From: Thermoplasmata archaeon
GTDB lineage: Archaea > Thermoplasmatota > Thermoplasmata > Thermoplasmatales > Thermoplasmataceae
Assembly: GCA_021790415.1 (NCBI GenBank)
Contig: JAJYDZ010000032.1
Location: 1-10,151 of the forward strand
Reading direction: 5' to 3'
Length of the DNA: 10,151 nt
Positions 1 to 5,871 of this stretch are shown one piece after another (the stretch's first letter is position 1; each line of letters begins with the position of its first letter). A program made the position numbers and the translations under genes. The notes under the pieces are model-generated. The model was not told where the DNA came from and ran no database searches. It worked only from the letters and a program-made list of their open reading frames with translations.

Positions 1-202
1 CATGATTCCTCAGGTCATCGTTTCTTCGTATGATGTAACTATTTGTTATAATTGCTTCCATTCCCATTTTTTTCATTTCTTCGATGGAAATAGTGCGAAT
101 ATTTGGATTTATTACAGGCATTATTGTGGGCGTCGATATGATTCCGTGCGGTGTGGAAAATTTTGCAACCCTGGCCAGACCTTCCCTGTGAATAAGATCC
201 AT
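1..202 (-). CDS. tgtA: Archaeosine tRNA-guanine transglycosylase, N-terminal part (cut by window edge)
   Basis: This is the first 67 codons of archaeal TgtA, which exchanges guanine-15 in the tRNA D-loop for preQ0, the first committed step of archaeosine synthesis in the cytoplasm. The visible part has the family's N-terminal pattern: HREGLARVAKFSTPHG at residues 5-20, then PTIMPVINPNI at 26-36 and ITNSYI at 53-58, as in the archaeal branch (bacterial Tgt has a different sequence here). The catalytic aspartates and zinc site lie beyond the window. The ATG at 202 follows the ABCE1 stop codon by one base, so the two are very likely co-transcribed and translationally coupled. Family assignment is by recognised motifs; the rest of the protein cannot be checked here. 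Confidence 0.9.
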   Translation of the reverse strand, partial: MDLIHREGLARVAKFSTPHGIISTPTIMPVINPNIRTISIEEMKKMGMEAIITNSYIIRRNDDLRNH

Positions 203-203
203 T

Positions 204-1979
204 TCAATGACCTTTGTAGTAATAATTACCTGTATATTTTTGCTCTCTGTCGAGACTGCTGTTCAATTTATTTATACGAGGCCTTTTGGTGTTATGGTCT
301 CTCCTGAATGTTATGTTTGCCATCTTAAGGAAAGTGTTCATTCCATCCTCCATCTTCATTGGACCCATGGTATACCCTTTTCTCCCGGGTTCTCCTCCAA
401 ACACCATTAATGAGTCTGAAATGAGGTCTATGAAATACACGTCATGATCAACAACGAGAGCACTTTTCCTGTTTGCTTCCATGATCTTGCGAATAACCTT
501 AGCGCAGATCATTCTATATGTGCTGTCGAGATTTGCAGAAGGTTCATCCATTAGATATAGATCGGCGTCGGTTGCAAGAGTTATGGCAATGGACAACCTT
601 TGAAGCTCTCCACCTGAAAGTGAAGAAACGTTCTGTTCCATTAGTGAGTCTATTTCCAGAGGTTTAAATAGTTCTACCTTAAGAAATGAGTCATCAAACC
701 TTTCCTTTACTGTGGCGTATATAAGTTCAGATACACTTCCTTCATATTCCGTGCTAATGTATTGTGGCTTATAGGCTATTCTTACCTTTGGCTCAACAAT
801 GGCGTCCTTTGTTTCGGTTACGCCGGCAAGAACTTTTACAAATGTTGTTTTTCCAAGAGCATTTGCCCCGAGTACACCAATGACTGAACTTGTCTCTATA
901 TTTCCTTCCTTTGCTTCAAGTGTGAAATCACCTAAATTCATGGTGAAATTGTTCCATCTAACCAGTTCCGGCGAAACCTGAGTTCTGACAAACCCTTTTT
1001 CATCAAAATCTATACTATAAGGTCGTATTCTTACATTTTCCTCCTGAAGATATCCTGACAAAAACTCATTTATCGCCTTGCTGGAAGATTTTTGTTTAAC
1101 CGTAACTCCATATGCTCCGGATTGACCATAAACCAGATGAACTGAGTCCGCAATCCAATCTAGTATTGCCAGATCGTGTTCCACAACGAATACGGTTTTC
1201 TTCTTTGCCATTTCCTGGATCTTTATTGCAATGTTCAAACGTTCAGAAATGTCAAGGTATGATGTCATTTCATCGATGAGAAGAATATCTGCATCTTTGA
1301 GAAATGCTGTGCCAATGGCCAGCTTCTGCAGTTCGCCGCCTGAGGCAGATTTGACATCTTTAGAAAGTGAATTCTTCAGGTTGAGATCCTGAACAACTTC
1401 ATCCATTTTACCGGAGATATTTGCCTTTTCAAGGATTTCTTTAATGGTTCCTTTTGCTATTCTAGGTATCTGGTCCACGAACTGGCTTTTGAGAACAGTT
1501 TTCCTTTTCCCATCATATATGTCCCTGAAATATTGCCCAAGAATTGATTTTGAATACCTTTCTATGACCTTGTCCTTGTCAGGTTTCGCCTCATAATCAC
1601 CGAAATTGGGAACAACTACCCCGGATAAAATATTCATAGTTGTAGTTTTTCCCATTCCGTTTGAACCCAGAATTGCAGTTACAGCGTTTTTTTCAGGTAC
1701 CGGCATGGAATAAAGACGGAATGAATTTAGACCGTACTGATGAATTATATCCCGATTCAATTCATCGGGAATGCCTATGATCTTTATTGCACCAAATGGA
1801 CATCTTTTAGGACATATTCCACATCCTATACATAGGGATTCAGTAATAATCGGTTGTGTATCAGGTCCAGGAAAATCTATGGTTTTTATCCCACTCCTCA
1901 CTGGTGGGCAATAATATTGACATTCTCGATGGCACTTTTTAGGATGGCACTTCTCATGGTCTAAAATTGCTATATGCAT
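204..1979 (-). CDS. rli: ABCE1/Rli ribosome-recycling ATPase (iron-sulfur ABC protein)
   Basis: A full-length, 591-residue soluble twin-ATPase that splits ribosomes into subunits after termination, working with aRF1/Pelota in archaea. The N-terminal iron-sulfur domain has eight cysteines for two [4Fe-4S] clusters (C11, C16, C20, C24, C50, C53, C56, C60). NBD1 has Walker A GSNGMGKT (105-112), signature SASGGELQ (211-218), Walker B ILLIDE (232-237) and H-loop H268. NBD2 has Walker A GANALGKT (371-378), signature LSGGELQ (454-460), Walker B LYLMDEP (474-480) and H512. The C-terminus has the ABCE1 signature TFRRD...RPRINK and ends in YYYKGH. Two departures from the usual consensus are DEM instead of DEP after Walker B in NBD1, and A instead of G in the NBD2 P-loop; all catalytic residues remain. 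It starts 8 bases after the upstream small gene and ends one base before tgtA, so it is the middle gene of a likely operon. Confidence 0.97.
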   Translation of the reverse strand: MHIAILDHEKCHPKKCHRECQYYCPPVRSGIKTIDFPGPDTQPIITESLCIGCGICPKRCPFGAIKIIGIPDELNRDIIHQYGLNSFRLYSMPVPEKNAVTAILGSNGMGKTTTMNILSGVVVPNFGDYEAKPDKDKVIERYSKSILGQYFRDIYDGKRKTVLKSQFVDQIPRIAKGTIKEILEKANISGKMDEVVQDLNLKNSLSKDVKSASGGELQKLAIGTAFLKDADILLIDEMTSYLDISERLNIAIKIQEMAKKKTVFVVEHDLAILDWIADSVHLVYGQSGAYGVTVKQKSSSKAINEFLSGYLQEENVRIRPYSIDFDEKGFVRTQVSPELVRWNNFTMNLGDFTLEAKEGNIETSSVIGVLGANALGKTTFVKVLAGVTETKDAIVEPKVRIAYKPQYISTEYEGSVSELIYATVKERFDDSFLKVELFKPLEIDSLMEQNVSSLSGGELQRLSIAITLATDADLYLMDEPSANLDSTYRMICAKVIRKIMEANRKSALVVDHDVYFIDLISDSLMVFGGEPGRKGYTMGPMKMEDGMNTFLKMANITFRRDHNTKRPRINKLNSSLDREQKYTGNYYYKGH

Positions 1980-1987
1980 CTGTATTC

Positions 1988-2419
1988 CTAATTAGGTTTC
2001 CAGTATTCGTCCGGGATCTCCTGGTATATTGAAAATTCAGCATCTGCAATGAGTTCTCTTTCATCTATTTTCATGTTTGAAAGCTCTATTATTTTTTTAA
2101 CATTAAGAATCCAGTAGTGAATCCTCCACTCCCTGCCATCAAATAGAGTGGTTTCTTCTCTCTCAGTTTGCAGAACACCGATATCCTCCATGGTGTAGAA
2201 TGCGTCCCGATCCTCAGGCTCAAGCATATTGTCAATGACCCTGTCATTGTATCCAAAGAAATTAATTAGGTGCTCCGCAGCTTCCATGGATTCTTCTGCT
2301 ACCATCCTTCTATGCTGAAGGCTCAGACCCTTGCTTATAGCTGTAGAAAGCTCATGAATATCTGTGTAACTCCTTATGGGCGTTACGTGAATCTTTAACT
2401 TAGAATTATCTGTTGCCAT
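1988..2419 (-). CDS. Conserved uncharacterised protein upstream of ABCE1
   Basis: A 143-residue soluble protein with no signal peptide or membrane segment. I recognise it as resembling a small conserved protein of Thermoplasmata (from memory possibly the family recorded as DUF6015; unverified), with no known function. The most conserved-looking block is FFGY (54-57), EPEDRDAFY (67-75) and FDGREWRIHYW (93-103). This helix followed by a likely beta hairpin could be a winged-helix-like fold, which is only an inference. I prefer the ATG at 2419 to the in-frame ATG at 2449 because AAAGGAG lies 5 bases before it, while the upstream ATG has no such site. It is first in a tight run with ABCE1 and tgtA, which points to a role in translation or tRNA biology, but nothing in the sequence proves this. 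Confidence 0.8.
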   Translation of the reverse strand: MATDNSKLKIHVTPIRSYTDIHELSTAISKGLSLQHRRMVAEESMEAAEHLINFFGYNDRVIDNMLEPEDRDAFYTMEDIGVLQTEREETTLFDGREWRIHYWILNVKKIIELSNMKIDERELIADAEFSIYQEIPDEYWKPN

Positions 2420-2424
2420 GATTA

Positions 2425-2431
2425 CTCCTTT
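2425..2431 (-). promoter_or_regulatory. Ribosome binding site deciding the start of the ABCE1-linked small gene
   Basis: AAAGGAG on the minus strand, 5 bases before the ATG at 2419, matches the archaeal anti-Shine-Dalgarno. It supports this start over the in-frame ATG 30 bases upstream. Confidence 0.7.
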
Positions 2432-2464
2432 TGAAACTTGATAGGACATAGGTATTGCAAGAAA

Positions 2465-2473
2465 GCTATTAAC
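2465..2473 (-). promoter_or_regulatory. Possible TATA box for the small gene/ABCE1/tgtA unit
   Basis: GTTAATAGC on the minus strand lies about 26 bases before a possible transcript start near 2443, giving a leader of about 24 bases that contains the AAAGGAG site. An alternative A-rich element lies at 2489-2499 on the same strand. The choice between them is uncertain. Confidence 0.3.
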
Positions 2474-2515
2474 GTTATTGGAAGCTCAAATTTTTTATGT
2501 GTTCATGAACTGTAA

Positions 2516-2527
2516 AAACTTTAATTT
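2516..2527 (+). promoter_or_regulatory. TATA box of folP
   Basis: AACTTTAATTTT preceded by an A-rich BRE-like stretch. Its centre is about 22 bases before the ATG at 2544, the geometry of a leaderless archaeal gene. This favours 2544 over the more upstream in-frame ATG at 2478, which lies before the box. Confidence 0.5.
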
Positions 2528-2543
2528 TCAAAGAGTATTCAAT

Positions 2544-3572
2544 ATGGTGGAGCACTTTCTTTATCCGATTTCAAATGTAAAAGATAATGATGACCCCTAT
2601 GCTAAATTTAAGATTTTTAATGAGAATAAAGATGAAAATCCTGAAAAAGCTCAAGGAAAAATAAAGCTTGGCAATAACTATGCATATCAACATGAAGTAT
2701 TACTATACAGAGAAGACCTTGAGAGAGAACTGATGCAGACAAAATTTCATGATTTCTCCAGAGAATTTTCCTCAAAAGTTTTTCAAAAATTGTCCAGTAA
2801 ATTCAAATTCCCAAAACTAATGGCCATAGTAAATATTACACCAGACTCATTCTACCCGGGATCAAGAATCTCAAAAATTGATGACCTGAACAGACTCTTC
2901 CTAGAATCTCCAGATATAATTGATGTGGGAGGTGAAAGTACTAGACCAGGAGCAAAAACAGTTTCCTCAGAAGATGAACAGAAGAGATTGAGTTTTTTCT
3001 TTGACAACCTTCCTGAAATGGATTTTGAAATTTCACTTGACACACGAAATCCCTCGACTGCCGAAATGTTCTCCCATAAAATTGACTACATTAACGATAT
3101 ATCAGGATTTTCTTCAAAGCAGATGATAGAAATTGCGCAATCGAGTAAAAAGAAGTGTGTTGTTATGCATATGCGTGGTACTCCGGAAACGATGAATAAT
3201 CTTACAAATTACGATGACCTTATTGCTGAAATTAATATGTTCTTCTATGATAGAATTGGTTCATTGTTGGAATCTGGAATAGAACCGAACAAAATAATAA
3301 TCGACCCCGGGATTGGATTTGCAAAGACAGTTGAAGGAAATATGAAAATACTTTCGAATGCATTATCATTTAGCATTGGCCCGGAAGTACTCTTCGGAAC
3401 TTCAAGAAAAAGCTTCATAGGTAAATTGACTGGTTCAAAGGTAGAGGAGAGATTACCTGAAACTATAGCCACTTCACTCCATTTAGCTATGAACTCCGTA
3501 GATATATTGCGAGTACACGATGTAAAAGAAAACAGGAATTCACTCCTTATGCTTCAGCGACTACTTCTTTAA
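2544..3572 (+). CDS. folP: Dihydropteroate synthase with an N-terminal extension
   Basis: FolP condenses 6-hydroxymethyl-dihydropterin pyrophosphate with p-aminobenzoate (or a related aryl amine) in pterin cofactor synthesis, in the cytoplasm. Counting from the ATG at 2544 (342 residues), the TIM-barrel motifs occur in order: NITPDSF (97-103), DVGGESTRPGA (127-137), SLDTR (164-168), NDIS (184-187), VMHMRGTP (207-214), DPGIGF (254-259), GTSRKSF (285-291) and RVHDV (323-327). All pterin- and phosphate-binding residues seem present, so it should be active. About 90 residues precede the first barrel motif, much more than in short bacterial FolP proteins; this charged extension contains no motif I recognise. 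Starting at 2478 would add 22 residues but places the start before the likely TATA box. Its 3' end overlaps the Fur-family gene by 26 bases on the opposite strand. No other folate gene is nearby. Confidence 0.92.
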   Translation: MVEHFLYPISNVKDNDDPYAKFKIFNENKDENPEKAQGKIKLGNNYAYQHEVLLYREDLERELMQTKFHDFSREFSSKVFQKLSSKFKFPKLMAIVNITPDSFYPGSRISKIDDLNRLFLESPDIIDVGGESTRPGAKTVSSEDEQKRLSFFFDNLPEMDFEISLDTRNPSTAEMFSHKIDYINDISGFSSKQMIEIAQSSKKKCVVMHMRGTPETMNNLTNYDDLIAEINMFFYDRIGSLLESGIEPNKIIIDPGIGFAKTVEGNMKILSNALSFSIGPEVLFGTSRKSFIGKLTGSKVEERLPETIATSLHLAMNSVDILRVHDVKENRNSLLMLQRLLL

Positions 3573-3969
3573 CACTGCAGGTTCTGCAAATTCCCTTAAT
3601 GATTAGAGAGATATCCGTTACTATATAGTCTGGAGGAACTAGGTTTGACATAGCTTCCTTTGATATGGGTATATCCGTGATTTCATTGCAGCTTGTGCAA
3701 TAGAAATTCGCATGCGTCTCCATGTTGCTCTCAAAAACCATTCTCCCGTTTATTTCAAAAGCCTTTAGCAGTCCTGCATCTGAAAGTGCCCTTGTTATGT
3801 TATATATGGTAGAAATTGGAATAGTTGGCTCTGTTTTCTTTAACTCCTGATGGATATCCTCTGCAGTAAAGTGCATACCAGGGTTTGCTACAACATATCT
3901 CATTACCTGCATTCTTTGCGGTGTTATTTTTAATCCTGAATCCCTTAGTTTCTCACTTAAATCTGTCAT
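3547..3969 (-). CDS. Fur/PerR-family metal-dependent transcriptional regulator
   Basis: A 140-residue DNA-binding regulator: winged helix at about 13-70 with likely recognition helix PISTIYNITRALSDAGLL (51-68), followed by the Fur dimerisation domain. Two CxxC pairs, C91/C94 and C128/C131, form the usual structural zinc site. Compared with Bacillus subtilis PerR, H33, H86 and D99 match metal ligands H37, H91 and D104, E80 stands at D85, and N88 replaces H93. The regulatory site is thus altered but recognisable, so the sensed signal (iron, manganese, zinc or peroxide) cannot be told from sequence. I chose the ATG at 3969 over 3990 because the TATA box ends about 22 bases before it, as in a leaderless gene, and family members normally begin here. 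It is divergent from hisS with a 72-base spacer and overlaps folP tail-to-tail. Autoregulation through the spacer is likely but inferred. Confidence 0.9.
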   Translation of the reverse strand: MTDLSEKLRDSGLKITPQRMQVMRYVVANPGMHFTAEDIHQELKKTEPTIPISTIYNITRALSDAGLLKAFEINGRMVFESNMETHANFYCTSCNEITDIPISKEAMSNLVPPDYIVTDISLIIKGICRTCSVKEVVAEA

Positions 3970-3991
3970 CAATTTAACATTAATTATCAAA

Positions 3992-4000
3992 TAGTATAAA
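3992..4000 (-). promoter_or_regulatory. TATA box of the Fur-family gene
   Basis: TTTATACTA on the minus strand, centred about 27 bases before the ATG at 3969. This predicts transcription starting at or next to the start codon, that is a leaderless mRNA. Confidence 0.6.
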
Positions 4001-4004
4001 ACAG

Positions 4005-4016
4005 TTTATAATTATA
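4005..4016 (+). promoter_or_regulatory. TATA box of hisS
   Basis: TTTATAATTATA, centred roughly 31 bases before the hisS ATG, predicts a leader of only a few bases (AAGG directly precedes the ATG). The box contains the perfect palindrome TATAATTATA and overlaps the right arm of the inverted repeat in this spacer. Confidence 0.55.
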
Positions 4017-4041
4017 TGTTAGCATATACCTTCCGTTAAGG

Positions 4042-5331
4042 ATGATTGAAAGAGTGAGAGGCTTTAGAGATTCCTATCCTGAAGACATGATCCCAAGGCA
4101 AAAGATGTTCGATGTGATGAGAGAAACCGCACGGAAGTTCTATTTTTCACAGATTGAAATTCCTTCTCTCGAATATCTGGATCTTTACCGGGTAAAGTCC
4201 GGCGAAGAACTCTTAACGCAGACATTTTCATTTACCGATAAGGGAGGAAGAGAGTTGACAATGGTTCCCGAAGCTACGCCTTCTGTTGTGAGGATGCTCA
4301 CTTCTAGAAAAGATCTCAGAAAACCTGTAAAATGGTTCTGCTTACCCAAATTATGGAGATATGAGGAGCCCCAATCCGGTAGATCAAGAGAACACACTCA
4401 ATTTAACGCTGATATATTTGGAGATAGTTCTTTGTATGCTGATGCAGAGATTATAGGCCTAGCCTGTAGCACGTTAGATAGACTTGGTCTATCTGGTAAG
4501 TACAAGGTCAGAGTAAACAATAGGATGTTAATGGAGAAAATTCTAAGAAGTATTGGAATTTCAGATATCGGGAGAGGATATTCACTAGTAGATCATTATA
4601 GAAAAATAAGTCCTGACGAATTTAAAAGCCAATTATTTGAATTGTGCAATGACAAGGAGAAAGCAGACTTTCTTCTTCAGCTACTAGGTAAAGAAATAAG
4701 GTTAGATCAGCTTGATTCAAAGCTCCCTGAAAAATTCAAAAAAGATAATGAAGAAATAATTTCAAGACTTATATATACAGGGAAAATAGTAGGAACTACT
4801 ACGGACGCTGAACTCGTTTATGATGCATCTGTTGTAAGGGGACTCGGATATTATACGGGCATTGTTTTCGAAGGCTTTGATAGAGCTGGAGAATTCAGAT
4901 CTATATTTGGAGGAGGCAGGTATGACAATCTCAGTCAACTTCTTTCTGGGACACAGATTGAGGCAGTAGGATTTGGTATGGGTGACGCGGTTCTTGAACT
5001 TTTATTGAAAAAAAACAACCTGTGGAACTCAAATGATAGAGGAAGTGGTATTGCAATATGCACGGTTGGAAGTGATGCTATATTGGCTGGCTATGAACTG
5101 GCTGCAAAAATCAGGGAATTAGGATATGTCGTTAACGTTGATACTTCTGAGACATCTCTCTCTAATCAGCTCAAAAAAGCAGCATCAAATAGTGTTGACT
5201 ATACCGTAATAATTGGGCATAAGGAACTTGAAGACGGAACATTAACCATAAGGAATATGCAATCAGGAAAGCAGGTAACAGGTAAAGCAGAAGATTTAAA
5301 TCGGCTTCTCAAGTCATTATCTTCTTCATAG
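4042..5331 (+). CDS. hisS: Histidyl-tRNA synthetase
   Basis: A complete 429-residue class II synthetase that charges tRNA-His with histidine in the cytoplasm. The N-terminal RGFRDSYPEDM (6-16) is the usual start of motif 1; the motif 2 region is PKLWRYEEP...SREHTQFNADIFG (102-127); the histidine-specific loop is VVRGLGYYTG (264-273); GGGRYDNL (290-297) and AVGFGMG (308-314) form the motif 3 region. The C-terminal anticodon-binding alpha/beta domain covers about 336-425. Length and motif order are normal and no catalytic residue is missing. The ATG at 4042 fits the family start and a TATA box about 31 bases upstream. It is monocistronic as far as can be seen, since the next plus-strand gene with a clear product is 1.2 kb downstream. 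Confidence 0.97.
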   Translation: MIERVRGFRDSYPEDMIPRQKMFDVMRETARKFYFSQIEIPSLEYLDLYRVKSGEELLTQTFSFTDKGGRELTMVPEATPSVVRMLTSRKDLRKPVKWFCLPKLWRYEEPQSGRSREHTQFNADIFGDSSLYADAEIIGLACSTLDRLGLSGKYKVRVNNRMLMEKILRSIGISDIGRGYSLVDHYRKISPDEFKSQLFELCNDKEKADFLLQLLGKEIRLDQLDSKLPEKFKKDNEEIISRLIYTGKIVGTTTDAELVYDASVVRGLGYYTGIVFEGFDRAGEFRSIFGGGRYDNLSQLLSGTQIEAVGFGMGDAVLELLLKKNNLWNSNDRGSGIAICTVGSDAILAGYELAAKIRELGYVVNVDTSETSLSNQLKKAASNSVDYTVIIGHKELEDGTLTIRNMQSGKQVTGKAEDLNRLLKSLSSS

Positions 5332-5431
5332 AATCAATACTGACTGCTTTCCTCAGCTAAATAGTATATCAAAAACATATTTCGTCAGACGATTATTGTG
5401 CATGACTCCACACATATTAATGAGGAGAAAC

Positions 5432-5527
5432 ATGCCCGACAGAGCCCATGCTACAGGAGATTGCATAAATTTTGCGCAATCACCCATAGCGGCAAAAGGA
5501 TTGTTTGTTGTTTTTAATATTTATTAG
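5432..5527 (+). CDS. Doubtful small ORF (31 codons)
   Basis: ATG preceded by GAGGAG with a 4-base spacer, a good archaeal ribosome binding site. The 31-residue product starts MPDRAHATGDC and has two sequential halves: a polar N-terminus and a hydrophobic end (GLFVVF). I recognise no family. Its TAG stop overlaps the GTG of the next small ORF (TAGTG). It may be a real small gene, the tail of a decayed gene, or chance; the only support is the binding site and the overlap. Confidence 0.2.
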   Translation: MPDRAHATGDCINFAQSPIAAKGLFVVFNIY

Positions 5528-5575
5528 TGATTTACCACTTTCATGCAATTTCCTGTGTGGGCAAAATTTACGCAA
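5461..5575. repeat. Inverted 15-base repeat bounding a 115-base segment
   Basis: TTGCATAAATTTTGC (5461-5475) and GCAAAATTTACGCAA (5561-5575) are reverse complements except for one base. CATGCT occurs just outside on both sides (5448-5453 and 5576-5581) but not at equal distance, so it is not a clean target duplication. The arrangement resembles a small MITE-like element. No copy elsewhere in the window confirms this. Confidence 0.4.
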
Positions 5576-5682
5576 CATGCTTGATCATTGTAGTCATTCC
5601 GATCATTGCAGGTTTGCACAGAAGAATTATTGTTAAATTTCTAACAGTTTTTGCTACCATGGTAATAATCATAAGGCTTTAG
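5527..5682 (+). CDS. Doubtful small hydrophobic ORF (51 codons)
   Basis: A GTG-initiated frame overlapping the preceding small ORF by one base. The middle ATCLIIVVIPIIAGL and the end FLTVFATMVIII are hydrophobic enough for one or two membrane helices, with a basic loop (HRR) between. There is no recognisable family, and AT-rich noncoding DNA readily produces such hydrophobic frames, so confidence is low. Confidence 0.17.
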   Translation: MIYHFHAISCVGKIYATCLIIVVIPIIAGLHRRIIVKFLTVFATMVIIIRL

Positions 5683-5711
5683 TAGTGCAAAGAAATCAAC
5701 TGCAGTCAGAA

Positions 5712-5750
5712 ATGAGTTTCGATCATTGTTAATCGTCGAAACTTGCTCAT
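5712..5750. repeat. Imperfect hairpin upstream of the tRNA-Ile promoter
   Basis: GTTTCGA (5716-5722) and TCGAAAC (5736-5742) form a perfect 7-base stem with a 13-base loop. Flanking ATGAG and CTCAT extend the pairing past a small bulge. It ends 9 bases before the tRNA TATA box. It may be a protein-binding site or RNA hairpin; no function can be assigned. Confidence 0.45.
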
Positions 5751-5758
5751 CTGAACAT

Positions 5759-5769
5759 ATTTAAATATT
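5759..5769 (+). promoter_or_regulatory. TATA box of tRNA-Ile
   Basis: ATTTAAATATT, centred about 34 bases before the first base of the mature tRNA. This predicts a primary transcript starting near 5790 with a leader of about 8 bases, typical for archaeal tRNA genes. Confidence 0.7.
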
Positions 5770-5773
5770 TCCA

Positions 5774-5789
5774 ATGGCATATTTGCCAT
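5774..5789. repeat. Perfect palindrome between TATA box and tRNA start
   Basis: ATGGCA-TATT-TGCCAT, a 6-base inverted repeat with a 4-base centre. It lies exactly between the TATA box and the predicted transcript start, where a bound repressor would block the polymerase. No regulator is identified. Confidence 0.5.
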
Positions 5790-5797
5790 CAGGTTGA

Positions 5798-5871
5798 GGG
5801 GCTGTAGCTTAGCATGGTGGAGCACCCGGCTGATAACCGGGAGGTCACCGGTCCGAATCCGGTCAGCCCCA
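5798..5871 (+). tRNA. tRNA-Ile (anticodon GAT)
   Basis: Complete cloverleaf of 74 bases including discriminator A5871. The acceptor stem GGGGCTG/CAGCCCC is perfect, the D stem is GCTT/GAGC with the loop GG present, and the anticodon stem CCCGG/CCGGG closes loop CTGATAA with GAT at 5832-5834. The T stem ACCGG/CCGGT is also perfect. No CCA is encoded, so it must be added after transcription. G15, the archaeosine site used by TgtA, is present. The T loop reads TCCGAAT, with C at position 55 where U (pseudouridine) is nearly universal. No intron is seen. It is followed by T-rich DNA that can end transcription. Confidence 0.96.

Larger units (their letters stand above)
3975..4021. repeat. Inverted arms in the spacer between the Fur-family gene and hisS
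   Basis: TAACATTAATTAT (3975-3987) and ATAATTATATGTTA (4008-4021) are inverted copies that differ by a single inserted base. The left arm lies between the regulator's TATA box and its start; the right arm covers the hisS TATA box. This placement suits an operator bound by the adjacent regulator, although the AT-rich composition makes chance similarity possible. Confidence 0.4.
5332..5797. other. 466-base stretch without a convincing gene between hisS and tRNA-Ile
   Basis: AT-rich sequence without an ORF of 60 codons or longer. It holds short repeats (an inverted 15-base pair, scattered TTAYGCAA and GATCATTG motifs), a hairpin just before the tRNA promoter, and two overlapping small ORFs listed separately. 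I could not recognise a structured RNA such as RNase P or SRP RNA here. It could be the eroded remains of an insertion element, but no transposase motif is readable. Confidence 0.5.

Noticed and set aside
2..410. Plus-strand open frames over tgtA and the ABCE1 3' end
   Set aside because: They run antisense to clearly recognisable TgtA and ABCE1 coding sequence and show no motif of their own.
2478..2543. Upstream ATG at 2478 as the folP start
   Set aside because: It lies before the likely TATA box and adds 22 residues with no resemblance to the family.
5625..5650. Short hairpin TGTTA-AATTTC-TAACA followed by GTTTTT as a terminator
   Set aside because: The stem is only five AT-rich pairs and archaea do not depend on such hairpins; no gene with a clear product ends there.
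5332..5797. A structured housekeeping RNA (RNase P, SRP or C/D-box RNA)
   Set aside because: The stretch is AT-rich, lacks long GC-rich helices, and I found no convincing paired C and D boxes or conserved RNase P/SRP core motifs.
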